DNA of 42,463 nucleotides from Kiloniellaceae bacterium (GCA_021776195.1 JAJFGK010000159.1:1-42463), one strand, 5' to 3'. Positions 31,817 through 40,843 are shown, counted from the stretch's first letter. Numbers and translations are program-made. The notes: a model not told the origin generated them from the sequence alone.

Positions 31817-31978
31817 TTACGGGCAGCTTGCCTCGTTCCCTGCCGTCGACCCTTGGAAAGGCCCCGAACGCCGCCATTCGAACTTGTCATCTAAGACGCG
31901 CGGCGTGATGGTTTTCGCGATTCATGATGCTGGTGTAAACTGCATCTCCGTGGGGGATCGCACAAGAGAGGAAAGTCG

Positions 31979-32626
31979 TTGGCCCATCGGCATATTTGGA
32001 TTGCCGCGATTTGGGCAGTCGCTGCGCTCGGCGCAGCCTGCGACACTGCGCCCGACGAACCCGGTGCCGCACCGCAGACCGATGAAGTAGTGTCCGGCGC
32101 GAGGACTACCGACACAACCGGGCAAAGCGTTCCACGCAGTCCCTGGCCGCGGCTGCAGAGCGACGGCATTCATGACCCTTCCAACGCTGCCCTGGCGCTG
32201 TTGCAACAGCCCGAAGAGGCGCTGTCGCTTCTGCCCGAGGCGCCCGAGGGCAATCACGTAGACTGGGTTGCCGCCCTGCGGAACGGTGCCATTGCGCCAC
32301 GCACCAACATCTTTCCCGAGACCAAGATCACGGTGCTCGAGAGTGATGTCGTGCTCGAAGATACGGCCGGCATGCCGAGGGTCTTGTTCCCTCATAAGGC
32401 GCATACGGAGTGGCTGGATTGCCAGAACTGTCATGACAAGATCTTCAAACCCGTCCGGGGCGCCAATTCGATCAGTATGCAGGCCATCCTGCAGGGCGAA
32501 TTCTGTGGGCAGTGCCACGGTGCGGTCGCCTTCCCCCTGACCCAATGCCTGCGTTGCCATAGCTTGCCGCCCCGCGCCGCCTTGCCAGGCGGAGCCGGGA
32601 CGCAAGGCAATGAGCCTGCCTCATGA
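31979..32626 (+). CDS. Trihaem c7-type cytochrome (long form, second locus)
   Basis: A 215-residue paralogue of the protein at 16057. It begins at a TTG preceded by GAGAGGAAAG; no in-frame ATG would keep the signal sequence. HIWIAAIWAVAALGAAC ends in a possible lipobox, so it may be a lipoprotein. The conserved non-haem region (DGIHDPSNAALALLQ, HVDWVAALRNGAIAP) and the trihaem domain (CQNCH, CGQCH, CLRCH, within FPHKAHTEWLDCQNCHDK) match the first-locus copy closely. It overlaps the short trihaem gene by 4 bases, in the order long-short. It is divergent from the kinase gene. Probably a periplasmic electron-transfer subunit. Confidence 0.85.
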   Translation: MAHRHIWIAAIWAVAALGAACDTAPDEPGAAPQTDEVVSGARTTDTTGQSVPRSPWPRLQSDGIHDPSNAALALLQQPEEALSLLPEAPEGNHVDWVAALRNGAIAPRTNIFPETKITVLESDVVLEDTAGMPRVLFPHKAHTEWLDCQNCHDKIFKPVRGANSISMQAILQGEFCGQCHGAVAFPLTQCLRCHSLPPRAALPGGAGTQGNEPAS

Positions 32627-33009
32627 CCCGCCTTATGAAACGTGCCCTCTTCGTCGCCGGGCTCCTGGCCGGTTCTTTCACCGTCCCAACGGTCCTGGCG
32701 GAATTTGGGGACGTCGTCCTGAACCGCTATTCGGATAAGGCCAATGTCAGGCCCGTGATCTTTCCCCACTGGTTTCATCGCATCCGCTTTCGCTGCAAGG
32801 TCTGTCATGGCGAGCTGGGTTTCGAGATGAGGGCCGGCGCCAACGACGTGAAAATGGCGGATCTTTTCGAGGGCCGCTTTTGCGGTATGTGCCACGACAA
32901 TCGGGTCGCCTGGGGCCTTGAGAACTGCGATCTCTGCCATACGGCCAAGCCCGGGCTGGCGAGCGGTATCTATGGTGGGCATCAAACGCTGGGGCCCGGC
33001 CGCTGGTGA
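32623..33009 (+). CDS. Trihaem c7-type cytochrome (short form, second locus)
   Basis: A 128-residue exported cytochrome closely related to the one at 15629: EFGDVVLNRYSD, FPHWFHRIRFRCKVCH, FCGMCHDNRVAWGLENCDLCH. The haem sites are CKVCH, CGMCH and CDLCH, and the mature protein has exactly three further histidines (HWFH and GGH), giving one distal ligand per haem. The signal is LFVAGLLAGSFTVPTVLA. It starts within the stop of the long trihaem gene (ATGA). A stretch of 38 bases is identical to the first-locus gene, which suggests recent duplication or gene conversion. Its stop faces the seven-haem gene on the opposite strand. Confidence 0.9.
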   Translation: MTRLMKRALFVAGLLAGSFTVPTVLAEFGDVVLNRYSDKANVRPVIFPHWFHRIRFRCKVCHGELGFEMRAGANDVKMADLFEGRFCGMCHDNRVAWGLENCDLCHTAKPGLASGIYGGHQTLGPGRW

Positions 33010-33076
33010 GGCACCCCGCTTTCCCCGGGGTAGGTTGCGGCCGGGCGTCAGCGGTGTCGCGGATGCTGCGCGTCAG

Positions 33077-33883
33077 TCAGAGAGCGTGGCACTCGACGCA
33101 AAGGCCAGCGCGGGTCTTCGGCGTTTGCCCGTGCTCACGGCTGTAAGGCTGATGGCAGGAGACGCAGCCGACCCGGCCGCCCGGCAGGAGAATCTCTTCG
33201 GCGAGATCGAAGATAGACCTATAGCCGCCGTACTCCGCAGCCTGCAGATAGGAGCGGCCGATGGGGTGATTGCCGGCCGCCGAGGTATGTCCGATGGCCG
33301 GCGACAGCGACGCGACCTGTCCCAGGCTCGGTCCGCTATCGCTATGGCAGAGCAGACATTGGCGGGAGTAGGGGTCCAGAGTGTGCCAGGGATGGCCGCT
33401 GGCGTCCAAGTGGGCCCTGCCGACAAGGGATTGGCCAGCGTCGGCCATGGATAGAAAGAACGAAGGGGCATGGCAGCTCAGGCAGGTGTTTCGCCCGGCG
33501 AGCGCAGGTCGCAAGGATCTGGGTTGATCCTTGTGCAGGTCGTGACAGGTGCTGCAGGTCATGGTTCCGTTCGCGGCGAGCGGCAGCGTCGCTGGCAAGG
33601 GCCTGGTCGGCGCGAAGCCGACCGGATGACTGGCCTCCCGGGCACCTTCATGGCAGTTCGCGCAAATCGCTTCCTGCTCTGTCACGCGTGCTGTTGGGGC
33701 TTCACCGATGGCACCGCCGGTGGATGCGTGGCAGGTGTCGCAAGTCAACGCCATGTGCCCACCGGACAGGGGCTCCGTCGGCCCGCCCAAGGCCGCTAGC
33801 CCGCCAAGAAGAAAGCCATTGAGCAGCGCTATGCCGACCGCGAGGCCTGCCCGTCGAACGCGGCGCTTCGAGAAATCCAACAT
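33077..33883 (-). CDS. Heptahaem c-type cytochrome
   Basis: A 268-residue cytochrome with seven CXXCH sites: CDTCH, CANCH, CSTCH, CLSCH, CLLCH, CVSCH and CVECH, the last two residues from the C-terminus. The N-terminus is basic (KRRVRRAGLAVGIALLNGFLLGGLAAL), a signal peptide or anchor. Spacing of about 25-45 residues between haems and repeated patterns such as TCDTCHAS, TCSTCHDLH and GCVSCHQPYS place it among cytochrome c3/doubled-CXXCH proteins. Non-motif histidines (GGH, SHPV, GHTS, NHPIG, REHG) can supply distal ligands. It is convergent with the short trihaem gene. An Fnr-type box lies about 165-180 bases upstream. The closest relatives and the redox partner cannot be told by eye. Confidence 0.9.
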   Translation of the reverse strand: MLDFSKRRVRRAGLAVGIALLNGFLLGGLAALGGPTEPLSGGHMALTCDTCHASTGGAIGEAPTARVTEQEAICANCHEGAREASHPVGFAPTRPLPATLPLAANGTMTCSTCHDLHKDQPRSLRPALAGRNTCLSCHAPSFFLSMADAGQSLVGRAHLDASGHPWHTLDPYSRQCLLCHSDSGPSLGQVASLSPAIGHTSAAGNHPIGRSYLQAAEYGGYRSIFDLAEEILLPGGRVGCVSCHQPYSREHGQTPKTRAGLCVECHAL

Positions 33884-34047
33884 GCTACGGTTTGCCCCGA
33901 TTTGATTGGGCCCGTTTCGCCTCGGCCATCCTGGCCGCTGGGCCGGATCGAAGGCCGACGGTTCGGCGAATTGCGGACCAGGACTACCTCGGGCGCCTGA
34001 AGAATTGGTAAAATCGCCTTCAAATTGGAAATGGAGCGCCGCCGCAA

Positions 34048-34061
34048 TTGACCTAAGTCAA
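34048..34061 (+). promoter_or_regulatory. Perfectly palindromic Fnr-type box
   Basis: TTGACCTAAGTCAA is a fully symmetric Fnr-type operator between the divergent heptahaem gene (minus) and cytochrome c2 gene (plus). On the plus strand AAAATC/GAAAAT near 34082-34088 lies 30-31 bases from its centre, close to class II spacing, so the cytochrome c2 gene is the likelier target. The remaining intergenic sequence (33884-34315) shows no gene. Confidence 0.6.
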
Positions 34062-34315
34062 TGACCCTCGACCCCAAATGTGAAAATCTCACGAGGTCAA
34101 TGAAACGGTGCCCGGCCCGTCCGGGAAAAGCCGTTCGATAACTGCGAATGCACGGTAACGGAAATGGCGCGCGAGCGAGGATGTCATTGCCGCATCTCGT
34201 CGGCAATCAGCGAGTACTGGCCGCACAGGGCCAGTGCGAGCAGCTGCCCCGCTCCGGCGTCTCCGCCTGCTCCATTCCCTCCACATAAATCAGCAATAGA
34301 GAAAAGAGGCCCACG

Positions 34316-34693
34316 ATGACGCACAAGTGGCTCCAGACGGTATTCCTGACTTCACTCCTTATGGTTGCGAGTGGTCTGGCCGAGGCGGGAGACCCCGCAA
34401 AGGGCGAGAAGGTTTTTAAGAAATGCAAAACCTGTCATGCGCTGGAGGCCGGCAAGAACAAGATTGGCCCGACGCTCGCCGGCGTCATGGGACGGGCGGC
34501 TGGCGGGGCGGAAGGCTTCAAGTATTCGGATGCCATGGCCGCCTCCGGAATCGTTTGGGACGAGGCCGCCGTCGACGCCTATCTGGCCGATCCGAAGGGC
34601 TTCATCCCCGGCAACAAGATGACCTTTGCCGGGTTAAAGAAGGAAGACGACCGTGCGAACGTTATCGAGTACCTGAAGCAGAACGGACAGTGA
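34316..34693 (+). CDS. Cytochrome c2-like class I cytochrome
   Basis: A 125-residue exported cytochrome of the mitochondrial c / bacterial c2 type. The signal is [19 protein letters not shown]. The mature protein starts [30 protein letters not shown] with haem site CKTCH. The distal methionine is in [20 protein letters not shown], followed by IEYLKQNGQ. All are hallmark positions of soluble c2. It normally carries electrons between the bc1 complex and an oxidase or a photosynthetic/other acceptor. It is located 122 bases before hemA and near an Fnr-type box, so electron carrier and haem supply may be co-expressed. Confidence 0.93.
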   Translation: MTHKWLQTVFLTSLLMVASGLAEAGDPAKGEKVFKKCKTCHALEAGKNKIGPTLAGVMGRAAGGAEGFKYSDAMAASGIVWDEAAVDAYLADPKGFIPGNKMTFAGLKKEDDRANVIEYLKQNGQ

Positions 34694-34737
34694 TCCCCGA
34701 AGCGTCGCGGAAGGTGACCGAAACGAAGATCATGTGA

Positions 34738-34781
34738 CCGGCCGGAGGGACAACAAAGGCTCTGCCTGTCCCGACGGCCGG
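34738..34781 (+). other. Long hairpin in the hemA leader
   Basis: CCGGCCG-GA-GGGACA (34738-34752) pairs with TGTCCC-GA-CGGCCGG (34767-34781). Stems of 7 and 6 bp flank a symmetric tandem G-A mismatch, with a 14-base loop. No T tract follows. It could be a 3' end for the cytochrome c2 mRNA or a structured hemA leader; it ends 33 bases before the hemA ATG. Confidence 0.5.
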
Positions 34782-34814
34782 CGGGTCCAGCCGAAACCGA
34801 AGGGAGTGAGAACC

Positions 34815-36026
34815 ATGGATTACGACAAATTCTTCGCCGACAGCCTCAGCCTGATCCGTGCCGAAGGTCGCTACCGGGTTTTCGCCGACCTTGGGCGCAA
34901 GGCGGGTCACTTCCCGCAGGCCCGGAACTTCGGCCCCTGGGGTGATCGCGAGGTCACCGTCTGGTGCAGCAACGACTATCTCGCGATGGGCCAGCATCCC
35001 GTGGTCATGGGCGCCATGACGGCGGCGATTCAGGAACATGGTACCGGCGCCGGCGGCACGCGTAACATTTCGGGGACGTCTCACCCAATCGTGCTGCTCG
35101 AGACCGAACTGAGCGATCTGCACGGCAAGCCGGCGGCACTCGTCTTTACCTCTGGCTACGTTGCGAATGCAGCGACGATCTCCACCCTGGCATCGCTCCT
35201 GCCGGGCTGCGTGATCTATTCTGATGAGAAGAACCATGCCTCCATGATCGAGGGCATTCGCCAAAGTCGGGTCGATAAAAAAATCTTTAGGCACAACGAC
35301 GCAGCCCATCTCGAGTCTCTCCTGGCCGACGCGCCTGCCGATGCGCCAAAACTCATTGCCTTCGAGTCGGTCTACTCCATGGACGGCGATATTGCACCGA
35401 TCGCCGAGATCTGCGATGTCGCGGACCGCTATGGCGCGATGACCTACCTGGACGAAGTCCATGCCGTTGGCCTCTATGGCCCGCGTGGCGGTGGCATCGC
35501 CGAGCAGCGCGGTCTGATGGACCGCGTGACCGTAATCAACGGGACCCTCGCCAAAGCCTTTGGGGTCATGGGTGGCTACATCGCCTCCTCGGCTGAAATC
35601 GTGGACACCGTTCGCAGCTGCGCATCGGGTTTCATTTTCACCACCGCCCTGCCGCCGGCAGTGGCGGCGGGAGCCCTGGCTTCGGTCCGTCATCTCAAGA
35701 CCAGCAGCATCGAGCGCGAGCGCCAGCAAGAACGAGCGGCCCGGCTGAAGCGGTTGCTGGCTCAAGCGGGGCTGCCGGTCATGCCTTCGGAAAGCCACAT
35801 CGTGCCGCTTCTGGTCGGCGACCCGCTGCGTTGCAAGCAGGTGACCGATATTCTGCTGGAGAGCTACGGCATTTACATCCAGCCGATCAACTATCCCACG
35901 GTGCCGAGGGGCACGGAGCGCCTGCGCATCACGCCCAACCCCTCTCACAGTGACGCCATGATGGACGATCTTGTCGCCGCGCTTCGCGAGATCTGGGGGC
36001 AACTGGCCTTGCCACAGGCGGCCTGA
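34815..36026 (+). CDS. hemA: 5-aminolevulinate synthase
   Basis: A 403-residue PLP enzyme that condenses glycine and succinyl-CoA to 5-aminolevulinate, the first step of haem synthesis by the C4 route used in Alphaproteobacteria. It starts [21 protein letters not shown]. Family marks are [29 protein letters not shown], the PLP-ring aspartate region [13 protein letters not shown] and the Schiff-base lysine in [14 protein letters not shown] near residue 245. Length and order are normal. GGGAGTGAG precedes the ATG. It lies with cytochrome c2 upstream and ccmC-ccmD downstream, a haem-supply arrangement. The heavy haem demand of the multihaem cytochromes makes this location meaningful. Confidence 0.96.
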   Translation: MDYDKFFADSLSLIRAEGRYRVFADLGRKAGHFPQARNFGPWGDREVTVWCSNDYLAMGQHPVVMGAMTAAIQEHGTGAGGTRNISGTSHPIVLLETELSDLHGKPAALVFTSGYVANAATISTLASLLPGCVIYSDEKNHASMIEGIRQSRVDKKIFRHNDAAHLESLLADAPADAPKLIAFESVYSMDGDIAPIAEICDVADRYGAMTYLDEVHAVGLYGPRGGGIAEQRGLMDRVTVINGTLAKAFGVMGGYIASSAEIVDTVRSCASGFIFTTALPPAVAAGALASVRHLKTSSIERERQQERAARLKRLLAQAGLPVMPSESHIVPLLVGDPLRCKQVTDILLESYGIYIQPINYPTVPRGTERLRITPNPSHSDAMMDDLVAALREIWGQLALPQAA

Positions 36027-36091
36027 CGCCCAAACGCGGCACTGAGCGGACTGCCGGAGCGATTCCTTTAGGCCGGAGCGAGTCCTTTAGA

Positions 36092-36829
36092 ATGCCATTC
36101 GACCTTCATGCCATGGCACGCCCCGGCCGCTTTGCGGGCGTCGCCGCGCGCCTGCTGCCCTGGGTCGCGGGGGCCGCCGCAGTTGCCCTGTTGGCCGGAC
36201 TGTATCTCGGTCTCTTCCGGGCTCCTGCCGACTATCAGCAGGGCGAGGCCGTGCGGATCATGTATGTCCATGTGCCTTCGGCCTGGATGGCCATTTTCAT
36301 TTATAGCTGTATTGCGCTGGCCAGCGTTTTCGCCTTGGTTTGGCGTCACCCCCTGGCGGATCTCTTCGCCGGGGCTTCCGCGCCGATCGGCGCCGCCTTC
36401 ACGTTCCTCGCACTGCTGACCGGTTCGCTTTGGGGCAAGCCCATGTGGGGAACCTGGTGGGTCTGGGACGCGCGCCTCACCTCGGTCTTGGTCTTGTTTT
36501 TTCTTTATCTCGGCCATATGGCGCTCTTCCAGGCCTTCGAAGACGCGGAACGCGGGCGCAAGGCGGCTGCAATCCTCGCCCTGGTCGGGGTCATCAACAT
36601 TCCAATCATCAAATTCTCCGTCGACTGGTGGAACACGCTGCATCAACCGACCAGTCTCTTGCGGGCCGAAGGTCCGGCCATCGATCCATCGATGCTCTGG
36701 CCACTGCTGCTCATGGGCTTTGGCTTTACCGCCTTCTACCTGGCCGTCGTGCTGGTCAGGATGCGCAGCGCCTTGGTGGCGGCCCGCATCAAAGCCTTGA
36801 CGCTGCGGCTCATCAGGGACGCGGCCTAG
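36092..36829 (+). CDS. ccmC: Haem exporter subunit CcmC
   Basis: A 245-residue inner-membrane protein of System I cytochrome c maturation. Six hydrophobic segments surround the tryptophan-rich signature MWGTWWVWDARLTSVLVLF near residue 125-145. The two conserved histidines are in MYVHVPSAWMAI (near residue 60) and STLHQPTS-type sequence WNTLHQPTSLL (near 185). CcmC loads haem onto CcmE together with CcmA, CcmB and CcmD. It follows hemA by 65 bases. ccmA and ccmB are not in this window, which is unusual because ccmABCD commonly sit together. Confidence 0.95.
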   Translation: MPFDLHAMARPGRFAGVAARLLPWVAGAAAVALLAGLYLGLFRAPADYQQGEAVRIMYVHVPSAWMAIFIYSCIALASVFALVWRHPLADLFAGASAPIGAAFTFLALLTGSLWGKPMWGTWWVWDARLTSVLVLFFLYLGHMALFQAFEDAERGRKAAAILALVGVINIPIIKFSVDWWNTLHQPTSLLRAEGPAIDPSMLWPLLLMGFGFTAFYLAVVLVRMRSALVAARIKALTLRLIRDAA

Positions 36830-36867
36830 AAGGCAGGCATTTCCGTGTCGCCATGAGAGAGGACACA

Positions 36868-37065
36868 ATGGTTCAAGTGCTGAGCTTTCTCGAGATGGGC
36901 GGCTATGCCGCTTTTGTCTGGCCGGCCTATGCCGTCACCATAATCGTCTTGACGGCCCTGGCGGTCTCCTCCCTGCGGACCTTCCGGCGGCGCCGGCGCG
37001 AATTGGGAAGAATCGAGGCCGCTCTGGCGGGTGACGAGGGCTGCGAGGGCTCCGAGAAAACTTGA
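36868..37065 (+). CDS. ccmD: Haem exporter small subunit CcmD
   Basis: A 65-residue protein: short N-terminus, one membrane helix (YAAFVWPAYAVTIIVLTALAV), then a basic cytoplasmic stretch SLRTFRRRRRELGRIE. The M-G-G-Y-x-x-F-V-W-P-A-Y motif is the CcmD hallmark. It is needed for release of haem-loaded CcmE from CcmABC. GAGAGAGGA precedes the ATG at 36868; an upstream ATG at 36853 would place that site inside the gene. The stop lies 24 bases from the convergent ccmI stop. No ccmG follows. Confidence 0.92.
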   Translation: MVQVLSFLEMGGYAAFVWPAYAVTIIVLTALAVSSLRTFRRRRRELGRIEAALAGDEGCEGSEKT

Positions 37066-37089
37066 CCTCCGGGTCTCCGATTACGTCGC

Positions 37090-38340
37090 TCAGTCGCTGT
37101 CAGGAATGGCCCCGGCGCTGTCCGGCGACCCCTCGCCGAGGTCGATTTGCAACTGAGCGGCGGTCTCGCGGATCTGGCCGATCAGCGGTGATTGCAGTTT
37201 CCTGGCGATCGAGGCGGATCGCCGTAGGGCCTTTTCGGCCTTTTCGGCCTCGCCCAGGACAAGGTAGGAGCGGACCAGCCGCAACCAGCCCTCGATGTCG
37301 TCGGGTTCCTCTTCCAGACGCCCGGCGAGCTGTCCCACCATGCCGCGAATCATCGTCAACTGGTCATCGCTGCTCATCGATTGGGCCGCCGCCATCTGCT
37401 CGGCACTGGGTCCCGGCTCCGGGTTGGATTCCGACGCCTGCGCCAGGGGCCGCAAGGGTGCCAGGGCCGCCAGATCCAGGTCATGGGTCTGGGCGGTTGC
37501 CTCGATTCTTTGCCGTAGCACTGGCAGCCAGGGCGCGTCGGGCGGCGAATCCGCCTCGAGCGCGAGCCAAAGACGAACCGCGTTCTCGCCATCCCCGGTT
37601 TGTGCCTTGGCCAGGCCCAGGTAGTAGCGTGCTCTGACATCGTTGGGATTGGCCTTGTTGATCCGGGCAAAGAGCGACTGGGTCTCGTTCGTGACCTGCC
37701 CGCCGGCGGCATTGACCAGGGACTCGGCCATATTGCCGACGAGCTCGATCTGCCCGCCCGAGAGTTCAGCTGCCTTCTGATAGGCCAGGGCCGCATCTTG
37801 ATGGCGGCCGATCATGGTGTAGGAGCGGGCGATCAGGATCCAGCCGTCCAGATTTTTCGGATTGTCTCGAAGCTTCGCCGCCAGGCGGCCGACCATGGCG
37901 TCCATACTGCCGTCGCCGTGCTCGGCGAAGTTAGCCGCCGGCGCCTCCCGGCCTGCGAGGGGATAGTCTGGTGCCTGGGGCGAACCCAGGGTCAGGTAGA
38001 GGCCCAAAGCGGCTGCGGGCACCAGGAGTGTCAGCACGGCGGCTGCAACGCGGCGTTCCCGATCGCCGGACGCGCCGCGCCGCGCCGCTGCGAGTTCCTC
38101 ACTGTCGACCTCGCCGAGCGCGAGCATGCGCCGGGCGATCTCGGTGGACGCGGCTTCCCTCTCCTGATCGCCAAGCAGACCTCGGTCCGCCTCGCGCCGC
38201 ACCTCGGAGAGCTGATCGCGATAGATCGCCAATTCGAGGCCTGTGCGCGTCGCCCTGCCGACCCGACCGGACAGCAGCGGCCATACTAATCCGGCGATGG
38301 TCAGGGCGCAGCAGACGATAACGACAAGCCACAAGATCAC
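37090..38340 (-). CDS. ccmI: Apocytochrome chaperone CcmI
   Basis: A 416-residue protein starting at a GTG. Two N-terminal membrane segments (ILWLVVIVCCALTIAGLVWPLL; AAVLTLLVPAAALGLYLTLG) flank a cytoplasmic helical loop with RDQLSEVRREADRGLLG, the CcmI signature. The periplasmic part has TPR repeats (WILIARSYTMIGRHQDAALAY; ARYYLGLAKAQTGDGENAVRLW; WLRLVRSYLVLGEAEKAEKAL). It binds C-termini of apocytochromes and delivers them to CcmFH. It is the last gene of the ccmE-F-H-I operon, 2 bases after ccmH. Confidence 0.93.
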   Translation of the reverse strand: MILWLVVIVCCALTIAGLVWPLLSGRVGRATRTGLELAIYRDQLSEVRREADRGLLGDQEREAASTEIARRMLALGEVDSEELAAARRGASGDRERRVAAAVLTLLVPAAALGLYLTLGSPQAPDYPLAGREAPAANFAEHGDGSMDAMVGRLAAKLRDNPKNLDGWILIARSYTMIGRHQDAALAYQKAAELSGGQIELVGNMAESLVNAAGGQVTNETQSLFARINKANPNDVRARYYLGLAKAQTGDGENAVRLWLALEADSPPDAPWLPVLRQRIEATAQTHDLDLAALAPLRPLAQASESNPEPGPSAEQMAAAQSMSSDDQLTMIRGMVGQLAGRLEEEPDDIEGWLRLVRSYLVLGEAEKAEKALRRSASIARKLQSPLIGQIRETAAQLQIDLGEGSPDSAGAIPDSD

Positions 38341-38342
38341 GA

Positions 38343-38828
38343 TCAGTCCCCTTGCAAGAGGCTGTCCAAACGGTCGCGCTCTTCCCTGCTTAGGGTCGAG
38401 GACGCTTGAGACGCCGAAGGCTGTTTGCGTTGCCGCCGGTAGAGCAGGAACAATCCAGCCCCCGTGGCCAGCGCGATCAGGGCCGGGCCGAACCAGAGAA
38501 AATAGGTCGAGGGCTGTATAGGCGGCTTGAGAAGCACGAAGTCGCCATAGCGATCGACCAGGTAACCGAGCGCTTGATCGTCGCTGTCGCCCTCAAGCAG
38601 GCGTTCACGCACCACCTGGCGGATTTCTCGGGCCAGGCCGGCGTTGGATTCGTCGACCGATTGGTTCTGGCAAACCAGGCAACGCAAGATGCGGTTGAGG
38701 TCGCGCGCACGAACCTCCAGGGCCGGGTCGTCGAGGATCTCTTCGGGATCGACGGCCAACACGGGACCGGCGGTCATTGCGGGAACGGCGGATAGCACCA
38801 GGAAAAGAGCGACGAATAAGGATCTCAT
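38343..38828 (-). CDS. ccmH: Cytochrome c maturation thiol-reductase CcmH
   Basis: A 161-residue protein with signal peptide (LFVALFLVLSAVPAMTAG), the redox motif LRCLVCQNQSVDES near residue 45-58 and a C-terminal membrane helix (FLWFGPALIALATGAGLFLLY). LRCxxCQNQ is diagnostic of CcmH/CycL, which keeps apocytochrome CXXCH cysteines reduced and acts with CcmF. The start at 38828 overlaps the ccmF stop (ATGA). An upstream extension is open but lies inside ccmF and has no family similarity. The usual ccmG gene is absent between ccmF and ccmH. Confidence 0.95.
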   Translation of the reverse strand: MRSLFVALFLVLSAVPAMTAGPVLAVDPEEILDDPALEVRARDLNRILRCLVCQNQSVDESNAGLAREIRQVVRERLLEGDSDDQALGYLVDRYGDFVLLKPPIQPSTYFLWFGPALIALATGAGLFLLYRRQRKQPSASQASSTLSREERDRLDSLLQGD

Positions 38829-40843
38829 GACCTGGCCTCTCCCGTTCTGGCACCGGTCAAGGTGCCCGCATCCCGGGGCTGGCGTTCGCGCCGGCGACGC
38901 GCCGGGATGCCGACCCGGTATCGCCGGTCCGACAGCGAGATCAGGCCGCCGAGCATCATAATCAGCACGCCGGCCCACAGCCAGGGTGCCAGGGGGTTGT
39001 GATAGGCGCGGACGGTCCAGGCGCCGTCGGTCCGCGGATCACCGAGAACGATATAGAGATCGGCCAGCCAGCCGGTCCGGATGGCCGCTTCCGTGGTTCC
39101 CATCTGCTGGACCGGATAGAAGCGCTTTTCCGGTTCGAGCCGACCGATCTCGCGCGCCTCATGAAGGATCCGAAAGCGCCCGCGCTGAACCGCATAGTTC
39201 GGTCCCTGCTGGTCGTCGACGCCCTCGAAAACCAGGCGATAGCCGGCGATGTCCAGGGCATCGCCGGGTCTCAGAGTCTCCACCTGTTCGCTTTTCCATG
39301 CGCTCATGGCAACGATCCCGGCGACGAGAATGCCCACGCCGCAGTGGGCGACCGTCATGCCATATGCGGAGCGCGGCAGGTGGCGCGCCCGGTTCAGGGT
39401 CTCGCTAAACGGCGCGCGGAACAGCTTGATACGGCTGGCAAACTCGGCAAGGGCGCCGAACACGACCCAAAGGGCGAGGCCCATTCCACCAACGGCCAGC
39501 GTGACCCCCCCTGGATTGACGAAAGACACGCCGATGAGGCCAATGCCGGCTAGACCGACAGCGATCCAGAGGCGCTGTGCGGCGCCCAGCAGATCGGCTC
39601 TTTTCCAGGGCAGCACGGGGCCGAACGGCAAGGCCAGGAGGAGCGGTACCATCAAGGGCGCGAAAGTCGCCTCGAAGTAGGGCGGTCCGACCGAGACCTT
39701 GTCGCCGGTCGCAGCCTCGAGGAAGAGCGGATAGAGGGTGCCAAGAAACACCGTCGCCAGGGCGATCGAAAGTATCGCGTTGTTCAGCACCAGGCCGCCT
39801 TCGCGGCTGACCGGCGCGAAGAGGCTGCCGGACTTGAAGGTCGGCGCGCGAATCGCGAAGAGCACCAGCGACCCACCAATCGCGATGACCAGCAAGATCA
39901 GGATGAAGACGCCGCGGTCCGGATCGTTGGCGAAGGAGTGGACCGATGTCAAAACTCCCGAACGCACCAGGAAAGTGCCGATCAAACTCAAGGAAAAGGC
40001 GACGATGGCGAGAAGAATGGTCCAGGTCTTGAGCGCGTTTCGTTTTTCCACCACGACGGCCGAGTGCAAGAGGGCGGTGCCGGCCAGCCAGGGCATGAAA
40101 GAGGCGTTCTCCACCGGGTCCCAGAACCACCAGCCACCCCAGCCGAGTTCGTAGTAAGCCCACCAACTGCCCAGTCCGATGCCGAGTGTGAGACTACACC
40201 AGGCGGCCAGCGTCCAGGGCCGCACCCAGCGCGCCCAGGCGGCGTCGACCCGTCCCTCCAGCAAGGCCGCGATCGCAAAGGAAAAGACGGTCGAAAAGCC
40301 GACATAGCCGAGATAGAGGAACGGCGGGTGGAACGCGAGACCGGGGTCCTGCAACAGCGGGTTCAAGTCGCGGCCGTCGGCCGTCGGCGGGAGTGCCCGT
40401 TCGAAAGGGTTGGACGTGAAGACGATGAACAAGAGAAAGGCGAGACCGATCAGCCCCTGGATCGCCAGGACCCGCGCGCGCAGGCCGTCCGGCAACTGGC
40501 CGCGAACCGATGCGACCGCGGCGCCGAAGAGCGCCAGGATGAGCACCCAGAGGGTCATGGAGCCTTCGTGGTTCCCCCAGACCCCGGTCACCTTGTAGAG
40601 CAGGGGTTGGGCCGAGTGGGAGTGCTGGACAACCACGGCAAGGGAGAAATCCGACGACACGAAGGCGTTCATCAGCGCCAGGAAGGCGAGGGCGATCAAG
40701 AAGAACTGGATCAGCGCCGCGGGTCGCGCGACCGCGATCAGGGAATCGTTGCGCGTTGCAAGTCCCCAGAGCGGAACGACTGTCTGGACGAGCGCAACGC
40801 AGGTCGCCAGGAGCAGGGCGAAGTGCCCCGCCTCGATAATCAT
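38825..40843 (-). CDS. ccmF: Haem lyase subunit CcmF
   Basis: A 672-residue polytopic membrane protein, the core of the System I haem ligase. Visible marks are an N-terminal membrane array (GHFALLLATCVALVQTVVPLWG), the conserved HSHSAQPLLYKVTGVWGNHEGSM region with ligand histidines, and the WWD signature ELGWGGWWFWDPVENASFMPWL near residue 225-247. A later HSFANDPDRG precedes the periplasmic domain and the last helix LAPWLWAGVLIMMLGGLISL. It transfers haem from CcmE to apocytochrome with CcmH and CcmI. ATGA overlaps join it to ccmE and ccmH. Confidence 0.96.
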   Translation of the reverse strand: MIIEAGHFALLLATCVALVQTVVPLWGLATRNDSLIAVARPAALIQFFLIALAFLALMNAFVSSDFSLAVVVQHSHSAQPLLYKVTGVWGNHEGSMTLWVLILALFGAAVASVRGQLPDGLRARVLAIQGLIGLAFLLFIVFTSNPFERALPPTADGRDLNPLLQDPGLAFHPPFLYLGYVGFSTVFSFAIAALLEGRVDAAWARWVRPWTLAAWCSLTLGIGLGSWWAYYELGWGGWWFWDPVENASFMPWLAGTALLHSAVVVEKRNALKTWTILLAIVAFSLSLIGTFLVRSGVLTSVHSFANDPDRGVFILILLVIAIGGSLVLFAIRAPTFKSGSLFAPVSREGGLVLNNAILSIALATVFLGTLYPLFLEAATGDKVSVGPPYFEATFAPLMVPLLLALPFGPVLPWKRADLLGAAQRLWIAVGLAGIGLIGVSFVNPGGVTLAVGGMGLALWVVFGALAEFASRIKLFRAPFSETLNRARHLPRSAYGMTVAHCGVGILVAGIVAMSAWKSEQVETLRPGDALDIAGYRLVFEGVDDQQGPNYAVQRGRFRILHEAREIGRLEPEKRFYPVQQMGTTEAAIRTGWLADLYIVLGDPRTDGAWTVRAYHNPLAPWLWAGVLIMMLGGLISLSDRRYRVGIPARRRRERQPRDAGTLTGARTGEARS

